Shown here: in pieces, positions 44,034 through 56,625 of the stretch
Layout of the letters: every line of letters starts with the position of its first letter
How positions within the stretch are numbered: position 1 is the stretch's first letter
Assembly: GCA_016713275.1 (NCBI GenBank)
Contig: JADJPL010000006.1
Span: forward strand, 1-64,000
Direction: 5' to 3'
Length of the DNA stretch: 64,000 bases
DNA from: Haliscomenobacter sp.
GTDB lineage: Bacteria; Bacteroidota; Bacteroidia; Chitinophagales; Saprospiraceae
Notes under the pieces: generated by a model
Seen by the model: only the letters and a program-made list of their open reading frames with translations
What the model was told of the DNA's origin: nothing
The model's database searches: none
Made by a program: the position numbers and the translations under genes

Positions 44034-44522
44034 GTGTACCTAGTTTTTTGAGATTAATTCTTCGTTTGCTAAAGGCGCTTTGCAATGCCGGAAACTCCGG
44101 CATTGCAAACGCTGACCTGAAGTGACTCAGGCGCGTCAACGAACGTTGCGAAACCTGGATAGGAAACCCTAATCCTTGGTGAATATGTTAGGTATGGGAT
44201 GGATCGTCAAACAAAATCTGATGCAAGATAGCAAACTTTCCCAGTGACGTCAAAGGTGGAATGGCGTCAAAACCGCGTAAGGAAACTGTTGGATGCAAAG
44301 CATTTAGGGAAAGGTAGCCAGCAGGCTCAATTTGTGACAAACGAATTGAAAAACGGAACCCTGGAAAATTATAAGGAAGCTTTTTATAAGAAAACGGCCT
44401 ATTTTAAGAAAACAACGGCAGGTTTTTTGTGGATTACGGAATGCAGAAGCGCTAACTGGCGTTTTATTCAAGCCTTGTAATGAAATAATTGTTAATTTCG
44501 GGCCGAGGAAATTACGAAAATT
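44034..44522. other. Intergenic stretch, possible small ORF only
   Basis: No recognised gene. A short plus-strand frame at 44244-44480 (MTSKVEWRQNRVRKLLDAKH) has no homology I know, although its composition is unlike random DNA, and the end leads toward the PorP gene. The region should hold the promoters of the divergent beta-helix and PorP genes; TAATTTCG near 44492 resembles a -7 box loosely. Confidence 0.35.
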
Positions 44523-45626
44523 ATGCCTATGAACAAAGGAATACCATCCATCAGGAAGTTTCCCATGCGCTGTTTTTTTTGGGGAGGATTCATGCTTTAT
44601 GCCAGCTTGCTGTCCGCCCAGGATATTCACTGGACTCAGTTCTACGCGGCGCCCATGAATATCAGTCCGGGGCTTATCGGTATTTTTCCCGGAGAGACGC
44701 GTTTTATGGCCAACTACCGCAGTCAGTGGCACTCGGTTCCGGTGGATTATAGCACCCTGGGGCTTTCGGTCGATTCCAAGCTGCCGAATAAGAACGCCGA
44801 CCGCCACTTCGTCACCTTGGGGCTTGGCTTCAACTACGACCAGGGCGGCGTGTCCCGCCTCAATTTCACCAATTTAAATCTCAACGGGTCGTATACCCAG
44901 CGTCTGACCTCCAAATTCTATGCTACCCTGGGAGGACAATGGGCTTTTGCTCAACGGCGGTTCCAAACCAAGGGGCTGATATTCGACGACCAGTACGACC
45001 CGGGTACTGGGGGCATTGATCCGGCCCTGCCTACCCAGGAGGATTTTTCGAACCGGCGCAACTTCTTTACCGACCTCAACGTAGGGCTCAATGTCCGCTT
45101 CCAAACAAGGGACGACAACGAGCTGGTCGACCGTCTCGAAAAACGAACCAAGATCGACGCCGGGTTTGGGATATACCACCTCAATACCCCGCTGCAAAAT
45201 TTTGTCGAAGACGATTTTTCCGAGATCGATCTTCCTATCCGCTTTACTCCTTACGTCCTGGCTACCGTAAAAGTGGGCTCGAATCTGGACCTGATTTACA
45301 ATGCCATGTTCCAGACCCAAACCTCGTATAGGCAGTGGCTCAACGGGATTGGCGCCAAATTGCACCTGAACCGGACTCCCGGCAAACAGCTCTCCATCCA
45401 GTTTGTGGCGAATTACCGATCTTACGATTTTGAGGAATCGATCGCCCCCGCGTTTGAGATCTTTTACAACCATTGGAGAGCCGGGTTTAGTTACGACGTG
45501 AACGTGTCGGAGTTTGAAGTGGCTACCAGAGGCAAGAGCGGCCCGGAGATTTTCGTGCATTACCACATGGCGAAAGCCAAGCGCAAGCGCCTCCTCCCAG
45601 AGTATAAAATATGTCCATTAATCTGA
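44523..45626 (+). CDS. PorP/SprF family type IX secretion membrane protein
   Basis: Outer-membrane protein of about 367 residues. Seen: hydrophobic leader (FFWGGFMLYASLLSAQ), then the family opening DIHWTQFYAAPMNISPGLIG, NYRSQWHSVPVDYSTLGLSVD, YTQRLTSKFYATLGGQWAF and the conserved FNYNHWR-like EIFYNHWRAGFSYDV. PorP/SprF proteins tether adhesins secreted by the type IX system and are usually followed by PD40/OmpA proteins and adhesins, as here. The ATG at 44523 is plausible; internal ATGs near the signal also exist. Confidence 0.92.
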   Translation: MPMNKGIPSIRKFPMRCFFWGGFMLYASLLSAQDIHWTQFYAAPMNISPGLIGIFPGETRFMANYRSQWHSVPVDYSTLGLSVDSKLPNKNADRHFVTLGLGFNYDQGGVSRLNFTNLNLNGSYTQRLTSKFYATLGGQWAFAQRRFQTKGLIFDDQYDPGTGGIDPALPTQEDFSNRRNFFTDLNVGLNVRFQTRDDNELVDRLEKRTKIDAGFGIYHLNTPLQNFVEDDFSEIDLPIRFTPYVLATVKVGSNLDLIYNAMFQTQTSYRQWLNGIGAKLHLNRTPGKQLSIQFVANYRSYDFEESIAPAFEIFYNHWRAGFSYDVNVSEFEVATRGKSGPEIFVHYHMAKAKRKRLLPEYKICPLI

Positions 45627-45697
45627 TCGGTTATGCCTGAGCCCCCCTTAGCAGGCGCCCGAACTAATTAATTCATCCTTTCAGTCTTTCCCGAGCA

Positions 45698-48165
45698 ATG
45701 AATAGATATGCTATTTTTTTAGCCGGTTTTCTCTTTTTGTCCCTCAATCATCTTTCCAGCCAAACCATCCAATCGCGAAAGGCTTGGCTTGCCGCTGCGG
45801 ACTCCGCCTTGCTGCGCAAAGATTACTATCCGGCTTTTAAATTTTACGAAGCCACTCTCGTATACGATACTACAGCGGTGGATGTCTGGTTTAACTATGC
45901 CGAATCTGCCCGAAAGTTTAATGCGTACACGTTTGCCGAAAAGGGATACCTAAAGGTTGTGGAATTAGACAAGGCAACCCCCGACTACCCTCAGGCCAGG
46001 CTCTGGCTGGCTTCTACCCGGCAAAAAATGGGAAATTACGCCGCAGCCAAACTCGACTACGAAGCCTACCTGTCTAATCCCATGCCCGGCCTGATGAATT
46101 TGCAGGACGCCGCCCGCAAAGGGCTTTCCGATTGCGAATGGGCGCTCGGGCGTATGCAGCCCCGCGGGATTGCCGCTCCTCCGCGCAACCTTGGCCCGGG
46201 AATCAACAACGAATATTCCGATTTCGGCGCTTCCTACCGGGGAGATACGATCTACTATTCTTCCTTCCGATACCAGGAAGGGCAGGAGTCGCACAAGCCC
46301 CAACGGCCCATGATTCGGGTGTTGCGTTCGGACAATGGAACGGAAGGCTTGCTGCTGGACGATAGCTTTAATATCCCCGGAAAGCATATCGGGTACTCGG
46401 CGTTTACCCCCGATAACAAAGGCGTCTATTATGCTGTATGCGAATACCTGAATGCATCGGACGTGCGTTGCGATTTGTATTTCCGGCCCGTTCACGGCCC
46501 TGGCCAATGGGGCGCTCCACTCCGCCTGGGGATCAATATGGCCGGAACAACGTCTACCCAACCGGCCACCGGCGTCGACGAAAACTCCGGCAAACCCATG
46601 CTCTTCTTTGTTTCCGACCGCCCCGGGGGCAAACAAGGCCTGGACCTCTGGTACGGCGCCATTTTGGATAACGGCGACGTTCAAACCGCCGTCAATCTGG
46701 AAGGGCTAAATACCGACGGTAACGATATTTCCCCCAGCTTCCATACCTTGTCTCAACAATTATTTTTCAGCTCCGACAGCCGGATTAGCTTAGGCGGATA
46801 CGACGTGTATCAGGCGCAGCTTCAAAAAGACCTGACCTGGGGCGCTGTACGGCATCTGGAAGCCTCGGTGAACTCCAGTTTCGACGACGTCCACTACGTA
46901 CAGAACGAAGCAGGCGACAAAGCGTTGTTCTCCTCCAACCGATGGGGCTCTACCTATATCGAGCCCGACAAAGAGGCCTGTTGCTACGATATCTACGAAA
47001 TCCAGATTGAACTGGAAGTGATCCTGGACGCCTTTACGTTCAACCATCAGGATTCCTCCGACTTGTCCGGGGCAACGGTTTATGTGTATGAAATCACTCC
47101 GGAAGGCGAAAAACTCGTGGCCACCAAAACCAATTTGGATGGAAACCAGTACGAGTTCCCGTTGCAACGCAACAAAAAGTACCGGGTCGTCGCCCAGAAA
47201 GACGATTTTATCGCCACCGAAGCGATCGTGGACCTGACGAACCTGAACCCAAATACCACCCGCGTACGCCAGGACCTGTACCTGGACCCGCTCAAAGTCA
47301 ATTTACAAGCGCTCACCTTTGACGCCGCCGATATGTCCGCCCTTAAAGGGGCCCGGGTGCAACTGTACGAAATCGTCAATGGAGACACGGTATTGGTTGC
47401 CGACCTGGCCAACGAGCTCGGCAACGATTTTAACTTCACCATCGGAGTAAACCGCCCGTATCTGATCAAAGCGACCAAGCCGGGATATGATTCTTTATTG
47501 GTCCCGTTTGAAGTAACCACCGACGACGTGCGCCGGCTGGGCCGCAAGATCACGGTGGAATTGCCGCTCGACGCCGATCCGGTGCTGATTTTGCCGATCG
47601 CGTTGTATTTCGACAACGGTTCGCCGGATGGCCGGTCCACCCTGACGACCACCAAGCTCGAATACGCCACAGTCAACCAATCCTATTACGCCAACAAACA
47701 AATCTTTATCGACAAGATCACGGAGGGAATGACCGGTGAGCAGCAGTTTATTACAGCGGAGGCTTATGAGAACTTTTTTGAGCGCGAAGTAAAAGCTGGC
47801 TTGCGAAACCTGCTCGTTTTTCGGATCAGTTACTCCGGTATTTGCAGAATGGGAACTCGATCGCCATTGAACTCAAAGGGTATGCCAGCCCCAGGGCCAG
47901 CGCCGCTTTTAATGAAATCATCAGCCAGCGCAGGATTCATTGTGTCCGGAACTTCTTCAGCCGATACCAAGACGGCGCGTTTGCAGCGTATATCAAAAAC
48001 GGACAATTTCAGATCAAGGAAATTGCCTACGGAGAAACTCAGGCAAAAGCAGGGGTTCCCCAACGGCTGGATGATATCAAGGGGTCTATCTATAGTTTGC
48101 GGGCTTCTCTGGAACGCAGGGTCGAAATCGTCAACATCAGTACCCAGAAAGCCAATCCAAAATAA
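45698..48165 (+). CDS. TPR-PD40-OmpA family protein, PorE-like (frameshifted)
   Basis: Exported protein of about 822 residues after repair. Seen: signal peptide (IFLAGFLFLSLNHLSSQ), TPR-like helices (FKFYEATLVYDTTAVDVWFN, LDYEAYLSN), WD40-like PD40 strands (YGASFRGDTIYYSSF-like, GISAFTPDNKGVYYAV-like), CarboxypepD-like repeats with TKTNLDGNQYEFPLQRNKKY, and an OmpA-like C-terminus (LYFDNGSPDGRS ... IELKGYASPRASAAFNEIIS). The T-run at 47817-47821 is one base short; repair joins RNLLVF to SDQLLRYLQNGNS. This architecture matches PorE-type proteins of the type IX system, which bind peptidoglycan and cooperate with PorP. It lies between porP and the adhesin. Confidence 0.87.
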
Positions 48166-48174
48166 ATTTTCAGC

Positions 48175-51100
48175 ATGCAATCCAAGTTTCTACCCATGAA
48201 TACCCTGTTTTCACTGTTGTCCGGGCGTTCTGCCCGAAAATGGGTCCTCCTGGGCCTGTCCCTGCTTTTCGTCCTTTCTGCCCAAGCTACCCACATTGTT
48301 GGGGGAGAAATAGGATACCGCTGCCTTGGCAATAACCAGTACGAAGTCACCCTGCGGGTTTTTAGGGATTGTTTTTACGGGGATGAACTGGCGCCTTTTG
48401 ACGATCCGGCTTCCATCGGGATCTTCGACAGGAACGGCTTGCTGGTTCGCAATTTGCTGGTAACCAAAATCGGCAACGATACGCTCACCAACATCATCGA
48501 CAAATGCATTCTCAATAGCGGGAATGTGTGTGTGCATACCACTACCTATAAAGCCACCGTCACCCTGATGCCGCGCCCCGGAGGCTACCGGTTTGTCTAC
48601 CAGCGCTGCTGCCGGAACGAGACGATCCGAAACATCGTGAAGCCCCTGGAAACTGGCGCCACCTATGATATTCTCCTTACTGAAGGGGCCATGAAGCGAT
48701 GCAACAACAGCCCGGTATTTAATTCCTGGCCTCCCATTTTTATTTGCCGGGACGAACCGTTGGTTTTTAACCATTCAGCTATCGATACGGATGGCGACTC
48801 TCTGGTCTATAAACTGTGTGTCCCCTTCCAGGGGGGTACCATCTTGTTTCCCCAGCCTGTCCCTCCTGATTCTCCTCCATACGACACCGTGGTCTGGAAC
48901 AATCCGTCGAATCAGACGATTTATTCAGTGGACAATATGATGGGCTTTGGCGTCCCGCTTGCTATTAACCCGGTTTCCGGCGTGATGACGGCTACCCCGG
49001 GCCAATTGGGCCAATACGTGATTGGCGTTTGCATTCTGGAATACGATCGCAACACCAAAGAACTGCTTTCCGAAACCCGTAGGGATTTCCAATACAACGT
49101 CATCGACTGCCAGCGGGTAACCGCTGCCCTCTTCGCTCCGGAAGCCCAGTGCGACAACCTCACCGTCAGCTTTCTGAACCAAAGCCAGAACGCCGAGGCA
49201 TTTCAATGGTATTTTGACGCGCCCTCTACGACGTTCAGCTCAACCCAAAAAATCCGGTATTTACCTATCCAGATACCGGCAGATACACCATCACCCTGAT
49301 CGCCGAGCCGGGTACGATCTGTGCCGATACCGCCGTGCACGATATCTTTTTGCAGGCCAATTCCCTTTCCGTGGATTTGCAGGCGGACGTATTTGACTGC
49401 TTCGGAGGGTCGGTGCTTCAACTGCGGGACTTATCCGTCGATACGGTATCTCCCGTTGTGAAATGGCAATGGGAAGTCCGGTTTACAGGAGGGGAAGCCT
49501 TGGTCTCCTCCCAGCAATTTCCTGAATTCATCGTTCCTACCGGGTCTTCCGGCACGGTTAAACTGACCGCCACGTCTAAAAATGGATGCGTTCAAACGGC
49601 TGAAAAATCGTTTGAGACGGGGCAGGGGAAACCCGGAGGCTATATTGCCTCTACCCGGCTGGAAGCATGTCTGGGTGAAGTCATCGGCTTAAACCCGGGC
49701 ACGCCCTCCAATATTTCTTTCCGCTATCACTGGGAGCCGGCTGAAGGCCTTAGCGACACCAGCGCCGTTAACCCAACCCTAACGGTAACCAAAGATGCTG
49801 TCTATAAGGTAACCATTACCCCCTTAAATGGCCTGTGCGACACCGTAGTGGAAGTTGAGGTCATTGTAGTCGATCAAACGCCCGCTTCTTTTTCCCAGAC
49901 CCTCCAATGCGATGGCCTCAGCGTGCTGCTTACCAATACCACGCCGGGCGCTCCTCTTGGCCGATGGATCATCGGGGATCCCGCCAATCCTGTTTTGGAC
50001 ACGACTGCGGCGACGCTTACTTATACCTTCCCTTCTGCGGGCGCCTATCCAGTAACCCTGGTGACCCTGAACCGCTGCCCCGATACGCTGGTCAGCTCCG
50101 TTTCGGTTCCCGGCCCATTTTTGAACGCGGATTTCAGCCTGAAACTGGCTGGTTGCACTACTTCCGAAAACCAAATCCAATTTGAGGACCGCACCTCCAA
50201 CCTCCTTAACAACACCAATAGCTGGTTCTGGACTACCAGCGACGGGCAAACGTCGACGCAAAAGGACCCCATATTCCTTTTCGACGACCAAACCGATTCC
50301 GTTACGGTTACCCTGGTTGCAGGAACTACGCAAGGATGCCGCGACACCATAATCCGCAAAGTGCGCGTAAAACTGGTCGATTTCCCCAGCGTTTCGCCTC
50401 CGGCTACCGTTTTGGTTTGCCCGGGAGTGCCGACTCCGCTTCATGTTAATGGAAGCCCCGACTACCGGTACGCCTGGAGCCCGTCTTCTGGGCTTAGCGC
50501 TGTGGATGTCCCTAATCCGGTTGTCACGACCAGCAATAATATAACCTATCAGGTGGTCCTATCCGATGCTACCGGCGTTTGCGATACCCTGGTCAACGTC
50601 CAGGTGGTCGTAGCGGATTTCAAGGTGGTCGCGCCGCCTTCCCAGGTTTTGGTTTGTCCGGATATTCCTACCCCGCTCAATCCGAACGGGAATAGCCTGT
50701 ATGTCTATTCCTGGAGCCCGGCCACCGGGTTGAGTGCCACGAACGCACCAAATCCTTCCGTGACGACGAACCAGGACGTAACGTATCAGGTAAGGATTTC
50801 CGATCCGCTGAATAACTGCGACACCACGGTTACCGTTCAGGTAAAGGTCGTCGATTTCCGGCGGTGGCGCCGCCTTCCATGGTTGTCGTTTGCGGCGGCA
50901 TTCCTACCGGGATCAACCCGAATGCCAATTCCTTGTACCGTTATGAATGGTCCCCGGCAACCGGGTTGAGCGCCGTCAATGCCGCTAATCCTCTGGTTAC
51001 GGCCAACGCCGAGACCACGTATCAGGTCAAGATCTCCGACCCCCTGGGCAATTGCGATACCACGGCAACTATCCTGGTGAAAGTCATTGATTTTGGCGCC

Positions 51101-54100
51101 GAAGCCCCGCCGGATACGGTGCTGGTTTGTCCCGGTATTGCTACGCCGATGCATCCCGGCGCCAACCCCGCCCTGAAGTATTCCTGGAGCCCGGCCACCG
51201 GATTGAGCGACCCGCTCGCTGGAAATCCTTCCGTAACAGCGACTACGGGCCAAAGCTACCGGGTGACCGTATCCGACCCCACTGGTTTTTGCGACACCGT
51301 ATTCACCGTGCAGGTCAAGATCGCCGATTTCAAGGCTGTTGCACCGCCCAGCATGGTCGTGGTTTGCCCCAATACCCCTACGCCGGTCAATCCTAATGGC
51401 AGCGGACTCTACCGCTATACCTGGAGCCCGGCCACCGGATTGAGCGCAACCAATACGCCTAACCCAACGGTCACGACCGGCGAACCGATTACCTATCAGG
51501 TGCGTATTTCAGACCCGCTGAACAACTGCGATACCACCGTTTCCGTGCAGGTCAAGATTGCCGATTTCAAACCGGTCGCTCCGGCTGCTATGGTCGTGGT
51601 ATGTCCCAATACGCCCACGCCGGTGAATCCCAACGGGAGCGATTTGTACCGCTACTCCTGGAGCCCGGCCACCGGATTGAGCGCCACGGACATTCCCAAC
51701 CCGACTGTAACCACCAACGAACCCATCACCTATCAGGTCCGGATTTCCGACCTGAGCGGGCAGTGCGATACCACAGTCACTGTTCAGATCAAGATCGTCG
51801 ACTTCAAATTGGTCGCTCCGCCCAGCATGGTCGTGGTATGCCCCAATACGCCTACGCCGGTCAATCCCAACGGCAGCGACTTGTACCGCTACTCCTGGAG
51901 CCCGGCCACCGGACTAAGTGCTACGGCTGTAGCCAACCCAACCGTAACGACCGGCGTGCCGGTTACGTACCAGGTGCGCATCTCCGACTTGAGCGGGCAG
52001 TGCGATACGACGGTCACCGTTCAGGTCAAAATAGTTGATTTCAAAGCGGTCGCTCCGGCCAGTATGGTCGTTGTTTGCCCTAATACGCCTACGCCGGTCA
52101 ATCCTGGCGGCAGCGATCTGTATCGGTATACGTGGACGCCGGCGACCGGACTGAGCGCGACCACTGTAGCGAACCCAACCGTGACGACCAGCGTGCCGGT
52201 TACCTATCAGGTGCGCATTTCCGACTTGAGTGGGCAGTGCGATACCACAGTCACCGTGCAGGTTAAAATTGTTGATTTCAAGCCGGTCGCTCCGGCCAGC
52301 ATGGTCGTGGTTTGCCCCAACGCGCCTACACCAGTCAATCCCAATGGCAGCGAACTGTACCGCTATACCTGGAGCCCGGCTACCGGATTGAGCTCGACCA
52401 ATGTAGCCAACCCAACGGTGACGACCAGCGTGCCGGTTACGTATCAGGTACGCATTTCCGACCTGAGTGGGCAATGCGATACTACCGTCACCGTGCAGGT
52501 CAAGATCGTCGATTTCAAAGCGGTCGCTCCGGCCAGTATGGTCGTGGTTTGCCCCAATACGCCTACGCCAGTCAATCCCAATGGCAGCGAGCTCTATCGG
52601 TATACCTGGAGCCCGGCCACCGGACTGAGCGCGACCAATGTAGCCAACCCAACGGTGACAACCGGCGTGCCGGTTACGTATCAGGTACGTATTTCCGACC
52701 TGACCGGGCAATGCGATACGACGGTTACCGTGCAGGTCAAGATCGTCGATTTCAACGCGGTCGCTCCGGCGAATATGGTCGTCGTTTGTTCGAATGCACC
52801 AACGCCGGTGAACCCCAATGGCAGCGATCTCTATCGCTATACCTGGAGTCCAGCTACCGGACTGAGCGCCACAAATGTAGCCAACCCAATCGTTACGACC
52901 AGTGCGCCCATTACCTACCAGGTGCGGATTTCCGACCTGAGCGGGCAGTGCGATACGACGGTTACCGTGCAGGTCAAGGTGGTGGACTTTAAGCCCGTTG
53001 CCCCTGCCAGTATGGTCGTGGTTTGCCCGAATGTGCCCACTCCGGTGAATCCCAATGGCAGCGATCTGTATCGGTATACCTGGACGCCGGCCACCGGACT
53101 GAGCGCCACGAATATTCCGAATCCGACCGTTACAACCAGCGAAGCGATCACCTACCAGGTGCGCATCTCGGATGCGAGCGGGCAGTGCGATACGACCGTT
53201 ACCGTACAGGTCAAGATCGTCGACTTCAAAGCGGTTGCGCCGGCCAGTATGGTCGTGGTGTGTCCCAATACGCCTACTCCGGTGAATCCCAACGGCAGCG
53301 ACTTGTATCGTTACACGTGGACGCCGGCGACCGGATTGAGTGCCACGAATGTTGCCAACCCCGCCGTGACGACCAGTGCGCCGGCTACCTATCAGGTGCG
53401 GATCTCCGACCTGAGCGGGCAGTGCGATACGACGGTAACCGTGCAAGTCAAGATCGTCGATTTCAAAGCGGTCGCTCCGGCGAATATGGTCGTCGTTTGT
53501 CCGAATGCACCAACGCCGGTGAACCCCAATGGCAGCGATCTCTATCGCTATACCTGGAGTCCGGCTACCGGACTGAGCGCCAAATGCAGCCAACCCAATC
53601 GTTACGACCAGTGTGCCGGTTACCTATCAGGTGCAGATTTCCGACTTGAGCGGGCAATGCGATACCACGGTGACGGTCCAGGTCAAGATCGTCGATTTCA
53701 AGCCGGTAGCCCCGGCAAGCACCGTCGTCGTTTGCCCCAATGCCCCTACACCGGTGAACCCCAACGGGAGCGACTTGTATCGTTACACGTGGACGCCGGC
53801 GACCGGACTGAGCGCAGCGGACGTGCCCAACCCAATGGTTACGACCAGCGAAGCCATCACCTACCAGGTGCGGATTTCCGACTTGAGCGGGCAGTGCGAT
53901 ACCACGGTTACGGTGCAGGTTAAGATTGTCGACTTCAAAGCGGTTGCGCCGCCAAGCATGCTCGTGGTCTGCCCTGATACCCCTACGCCGGTGAACCCAG
54001 GCGGAAGCGAACTCTATCGCTATACCTGGAGCCCGGCAACCGGATTGAGCGCCACGAATGTAGCCAACCCGACGGTTACGACCGGCGTGCCGGTTACCTA

Positions 54101-55886
54101 TCAGGTGCGTATTTCCGACTTGAGCGGGCAGTGCGACACCACCGTGACGGTGCAGGTTAAGATTGTCGACTTCAAAGCGGTCGCTCCGCCGAGCATGGTG
54201 GCTGTTTGTCCTAATGTTCCCACCGCATTGAATCCCAATGGCAGCGAGTTGTACCGCTATACCTGGACTCCTGCAACGGGGTTGAGCGGGGCGGATGCAG
54301 CGAACCCGACGGTTACGACCAGCGTGCCGGTTACCTACCAGGTGCGTATATCCGACCGGAGTGGACAGTGCGATACAACGGTTACAGTGGAGGTCAAGGT
54401 AGTCGATTTCAGGCCGGTCGCTCCGCCAAGTATGGTGCTGGTTTGTCCGGATATACCCACGCCGCTGAATCCCAACGGCAGCGATTTATACCAATACGTC
54501 TGGACGCCAGCCACCGGGCTTAGCGCAACCAACGTACCCAACCCAACCGTAACAACGAACCTTCCGGTTACCTATCAGGTGCGCATTTCCGACCTGAGCG
54601 GGCAGTGCGATACCACCGTCACGGTGCAGGTCCAAATCGTCAACTTCAGAGCCGTTGGACCGGACACCGCGCAAACGGTTTGCCGGGGGATACCGACGCC
54701 GCTTAACCCCAGGGGGAATTCGCAGTACCACTATGTCTGGAGTCCAGCTGCCGGCTTGAACGCAACCGACGTTGCGAACCCGCAGATCACTGCGCTGGCA
54801 GGCGGCGTTTACACCGTGACGATCAGCGATCCGTCCCGCCGTTGCGACACCGTGATCACGGTCCGGGTAGTTGTTCCTGAACCGATCAATCCGGACGCGG
54901 GACGTGATACGATCTTATGTTCCTTGGGGAATTACACCTTGCAGGGCAAAGGAACGGGCGCCGCTCGTTTTGAATGGTCCGACACACCGGGCTTTACGAA
55001 CCTGCTCGGACAAAGTGCCCAGCTCAATCTGAATATCGCCAGGGGCGCCCGGACGGTATACCTGCGGGTGACAGATGCCAATAACTGCTCTGAAACGGAT
55101 TCCGTAACCCTCAGCGCATTCCCGGCGCTGGCCAGCTTGCCAGCTACGGCTCAAAGTTGCTTGCCCGGGGAGATGATCGATCTAATGGTTGTGAATGGAG
55201 ATGCCGGGCAACAACTGCAATACAGGTGGAGCCCTTCAAACCTGCTGATTTCCGATCCTAATAACGGGCCGGGTGCGATTATCCGGGCCCAGGATCAGAC
55301 GGCCATTCAGGTCGAGGTGCGCAACCAATACGGCTGTCTGGATACGCTTCAGACCAATATCACGGTGGTGAACTTGCCGGATAAGCTAACGATTTCCGCA
55401 GACAAAAACCCGATCCGCCAGGGCGAATCCACTGGGGTTACCGTGGGCGGCTGTGTGGGGTGCGCGTACGAATGGACGCCTGCCACTGGGTTGAGCAACA
55501 CCAACAGCGCTACGGTGACGGCTTCTCCTGAAGAAACAACGACCTATATCGTAAGGGTTACCAAAGATGGTTGTCAGGATACGATCAGCATTACCATTGC
55601 GGTGCAAATCTGTTCCGAACCCTTCCTGCCAAATGCCTTTACGCCCAACGGAGATAAAATCAACGACGTATTGTACGTTCGGGTGAAAGATTACGAGGAC
55701 CTGCACTTCATCATTTACAACCGCTGGGGGCAGGAAGTATTCGATACCCGCGACCCAGAAGTAGGATGGGATGGTACGTACCGAGGCCGGCAGCTTCCTC
55801 CGGATGTATATGGGTTCTACATTTACATGAGATGTCCTGACGGAACGGAGTTTAAGAAACGAGGGAATGTTTCTTTGATCCGATAG
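48175..55886 (+). CDS. Giant tandem-repeat adhesin with type B type IX sorting domain (frameshifted)
   Basis: About 2570 residues when three indels are repaired. Seen: signal region (KWVLLGLSLLFVLSAQATHIVGG), an N-terminal domain with CRDEPLVFNHSAIDTDGDSL, PKD-like domains, then 19 copies of a 79-residue unit from about 50.38 to 54.88 kb with core VVVCPNTPTPVNPNGS, YRYTWSPATGLSA and ISDLSGQCDTTVTVQVKI. The end, FLPNAFTPNGDKINDVLYVR and NRWGQEVFDTRDPEVGWDG, is the gliding-motility-associated C-terminal (CHU_C) domain. Breaks: C-run 49222-49224, GG at 50860-50861, and a two-base loss near 53582. It should be secreted by the type IX system and act in adhesion or gliding with PorP and the PorE-like neighbour. 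Alternative start at 48196. Confidence 0.9.
50383..54876 (+). repeat. 19 tandem copies of a 237-base coding repeat
   Basis: Unit spacing is 237 bases (79 codons), for example CTGGAGCCCG recurs at 51421, 51658 and 51895. Central copies differ at few positions, while the outer copies, including the first two and the last, are divergent. One copy has lost two bases (near 53582). Degenerate related units occur before and after the array (near 49.7 and 55.45 kb). Confidence 0.9.
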
Positions 55887-55912
55887 GCCCAGGGACCATA
55901 CTGACCCGGAAC

Positions 55913-55954
55913 AAAACCCCTGCAAAAGCGAAATAATCCTTTTGCGGGGGTTTT
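55913..55954 (+). terminator. Strong terminator after adhesin
   Basis: AAAACCCCTGCAAAAG (55913-55928) pairs with CTTTTGCGGGGGTTTT (55939-55954) with one G-T wobble around a 10-base loop, ending in a T-run. Confidence 0.87.
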
Positions 55955-55983
55955 GCATACAACCCAGGAACGTGCGGATTCGT

Positions 55984-55991
55984 TAACTTTG
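55984..55991 (+). promoter_or_regulatory. Bacteroidota-type -7 box
   Basis: TAACTTTG fits TAnnTTTG about 31 bases before the ATG of the following secreted protein. Consensus-based. Confidence 0.45.
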
Positions 55992-56021
55992 AGAATTGTT
56001 CATTTTGAAATATCCCAAGCC

Positions 56022-56624
56022 ATGAACTGTGTTCGAGTACTTCCGCCCTTCTTTCGCGCCTGGTTGATTCCCTTTACGTGGGCCCTGGCGGTTTCTCTTG
56101 CTTACGGACAGTGCAAGCCGGCAATGGACGAAGTGGACGCTTTTGATAGCACGCGTACGGTAGCGGCGAAACCGGTGAATATCGGATACCTTATTCCCAG
56201 TAATTTTGAAACGGCCAATGGCCCCAAGATGATCGAAGAGGCGAAACTGCTCTTTTCCTTTTCGGAAAATGACAGCATCCGGTCTTTTTTCCTTACTGTC
56301 GCGGTTCAGGAGCGGGAATTCCTTAGGATCGATAACGATTTTAATGTGCTGCTATTATTGGACGACGAACAGGTTATCGCCACGATGAACGTATCGGATC
56401 AGGGTGTTTTCGACCCGGCCACCAACATGCGGTTATATCAGCACACCTGCGTTGTTCCACTCGACCTGTTTTTTGCCCTGACCCACCTGAAGGTGGCCAA
56501 GATCAGGATCAATTACCGCACCTACAAGCACACGATCGATTTATCGGAACGTCAGCGCACCGAACTCCGGGAGGCCGTTCGTTGCGTGGGCGAAGCGGTG
56601 CAATTGATTCCGTTGAGGCCATAA
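56022..56624 (+). CDS. Secreted hypothetical protein
   Basis: About 200 residues from the ATG at 56022: signal peptide (FFRAWLIPFTWALAVSLAYG), then a soluble mature part, CKPAMDEVDAFDSTRTVAA, RSFFLTVAVQEREFLRIDN, NVLLLLDDEQVIATMNVSD and LKVAKIRINYRTYKHTID. No family recognised; the beta-strand pattern and Ile/Val alternation suggest a small exported beta-protein. It stands alone between the adhesin terminator and the MITE-like element. Confidence 0.7.
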   Translation: MNCVRVLPPFFRAWLIPFTWALAVSLAYGQCKPAMDEVDAFDSTRTVAAKPVNIGYLIPSNFETANGPKMIEEAKLLFSFSENDSIRSFFLTVAVQEREFLRIDNDFNVLLLLDDEQVIATMNVSDQGVFDPATNMRLYQHTCVVPLDLFFALTHLKVAKIRINYRTYKHTIDLSERQRTELREAVRCVGEAVQLIPLRP

Positions 56625-56625
56625 T

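Noticed and set aside
44244..44480. 78-residue plus-strand ORF before the PorP gene
   Set aside because: No recognisable domain, not clearly coding, and within an intergenic region; kept only as a remark.
51914..53593. 559-residue minus-strand open frame in the adhesin
   Set aside because: It is a shadow of the repeat array; its repetitive protein arises from the same 237-base unit.
50383..54876. Regular 237-base repeats that could be read as a CRISPR-like array
   Set aside because: The repeats are in frame, encode a 79-residue unit and have no short spacers.
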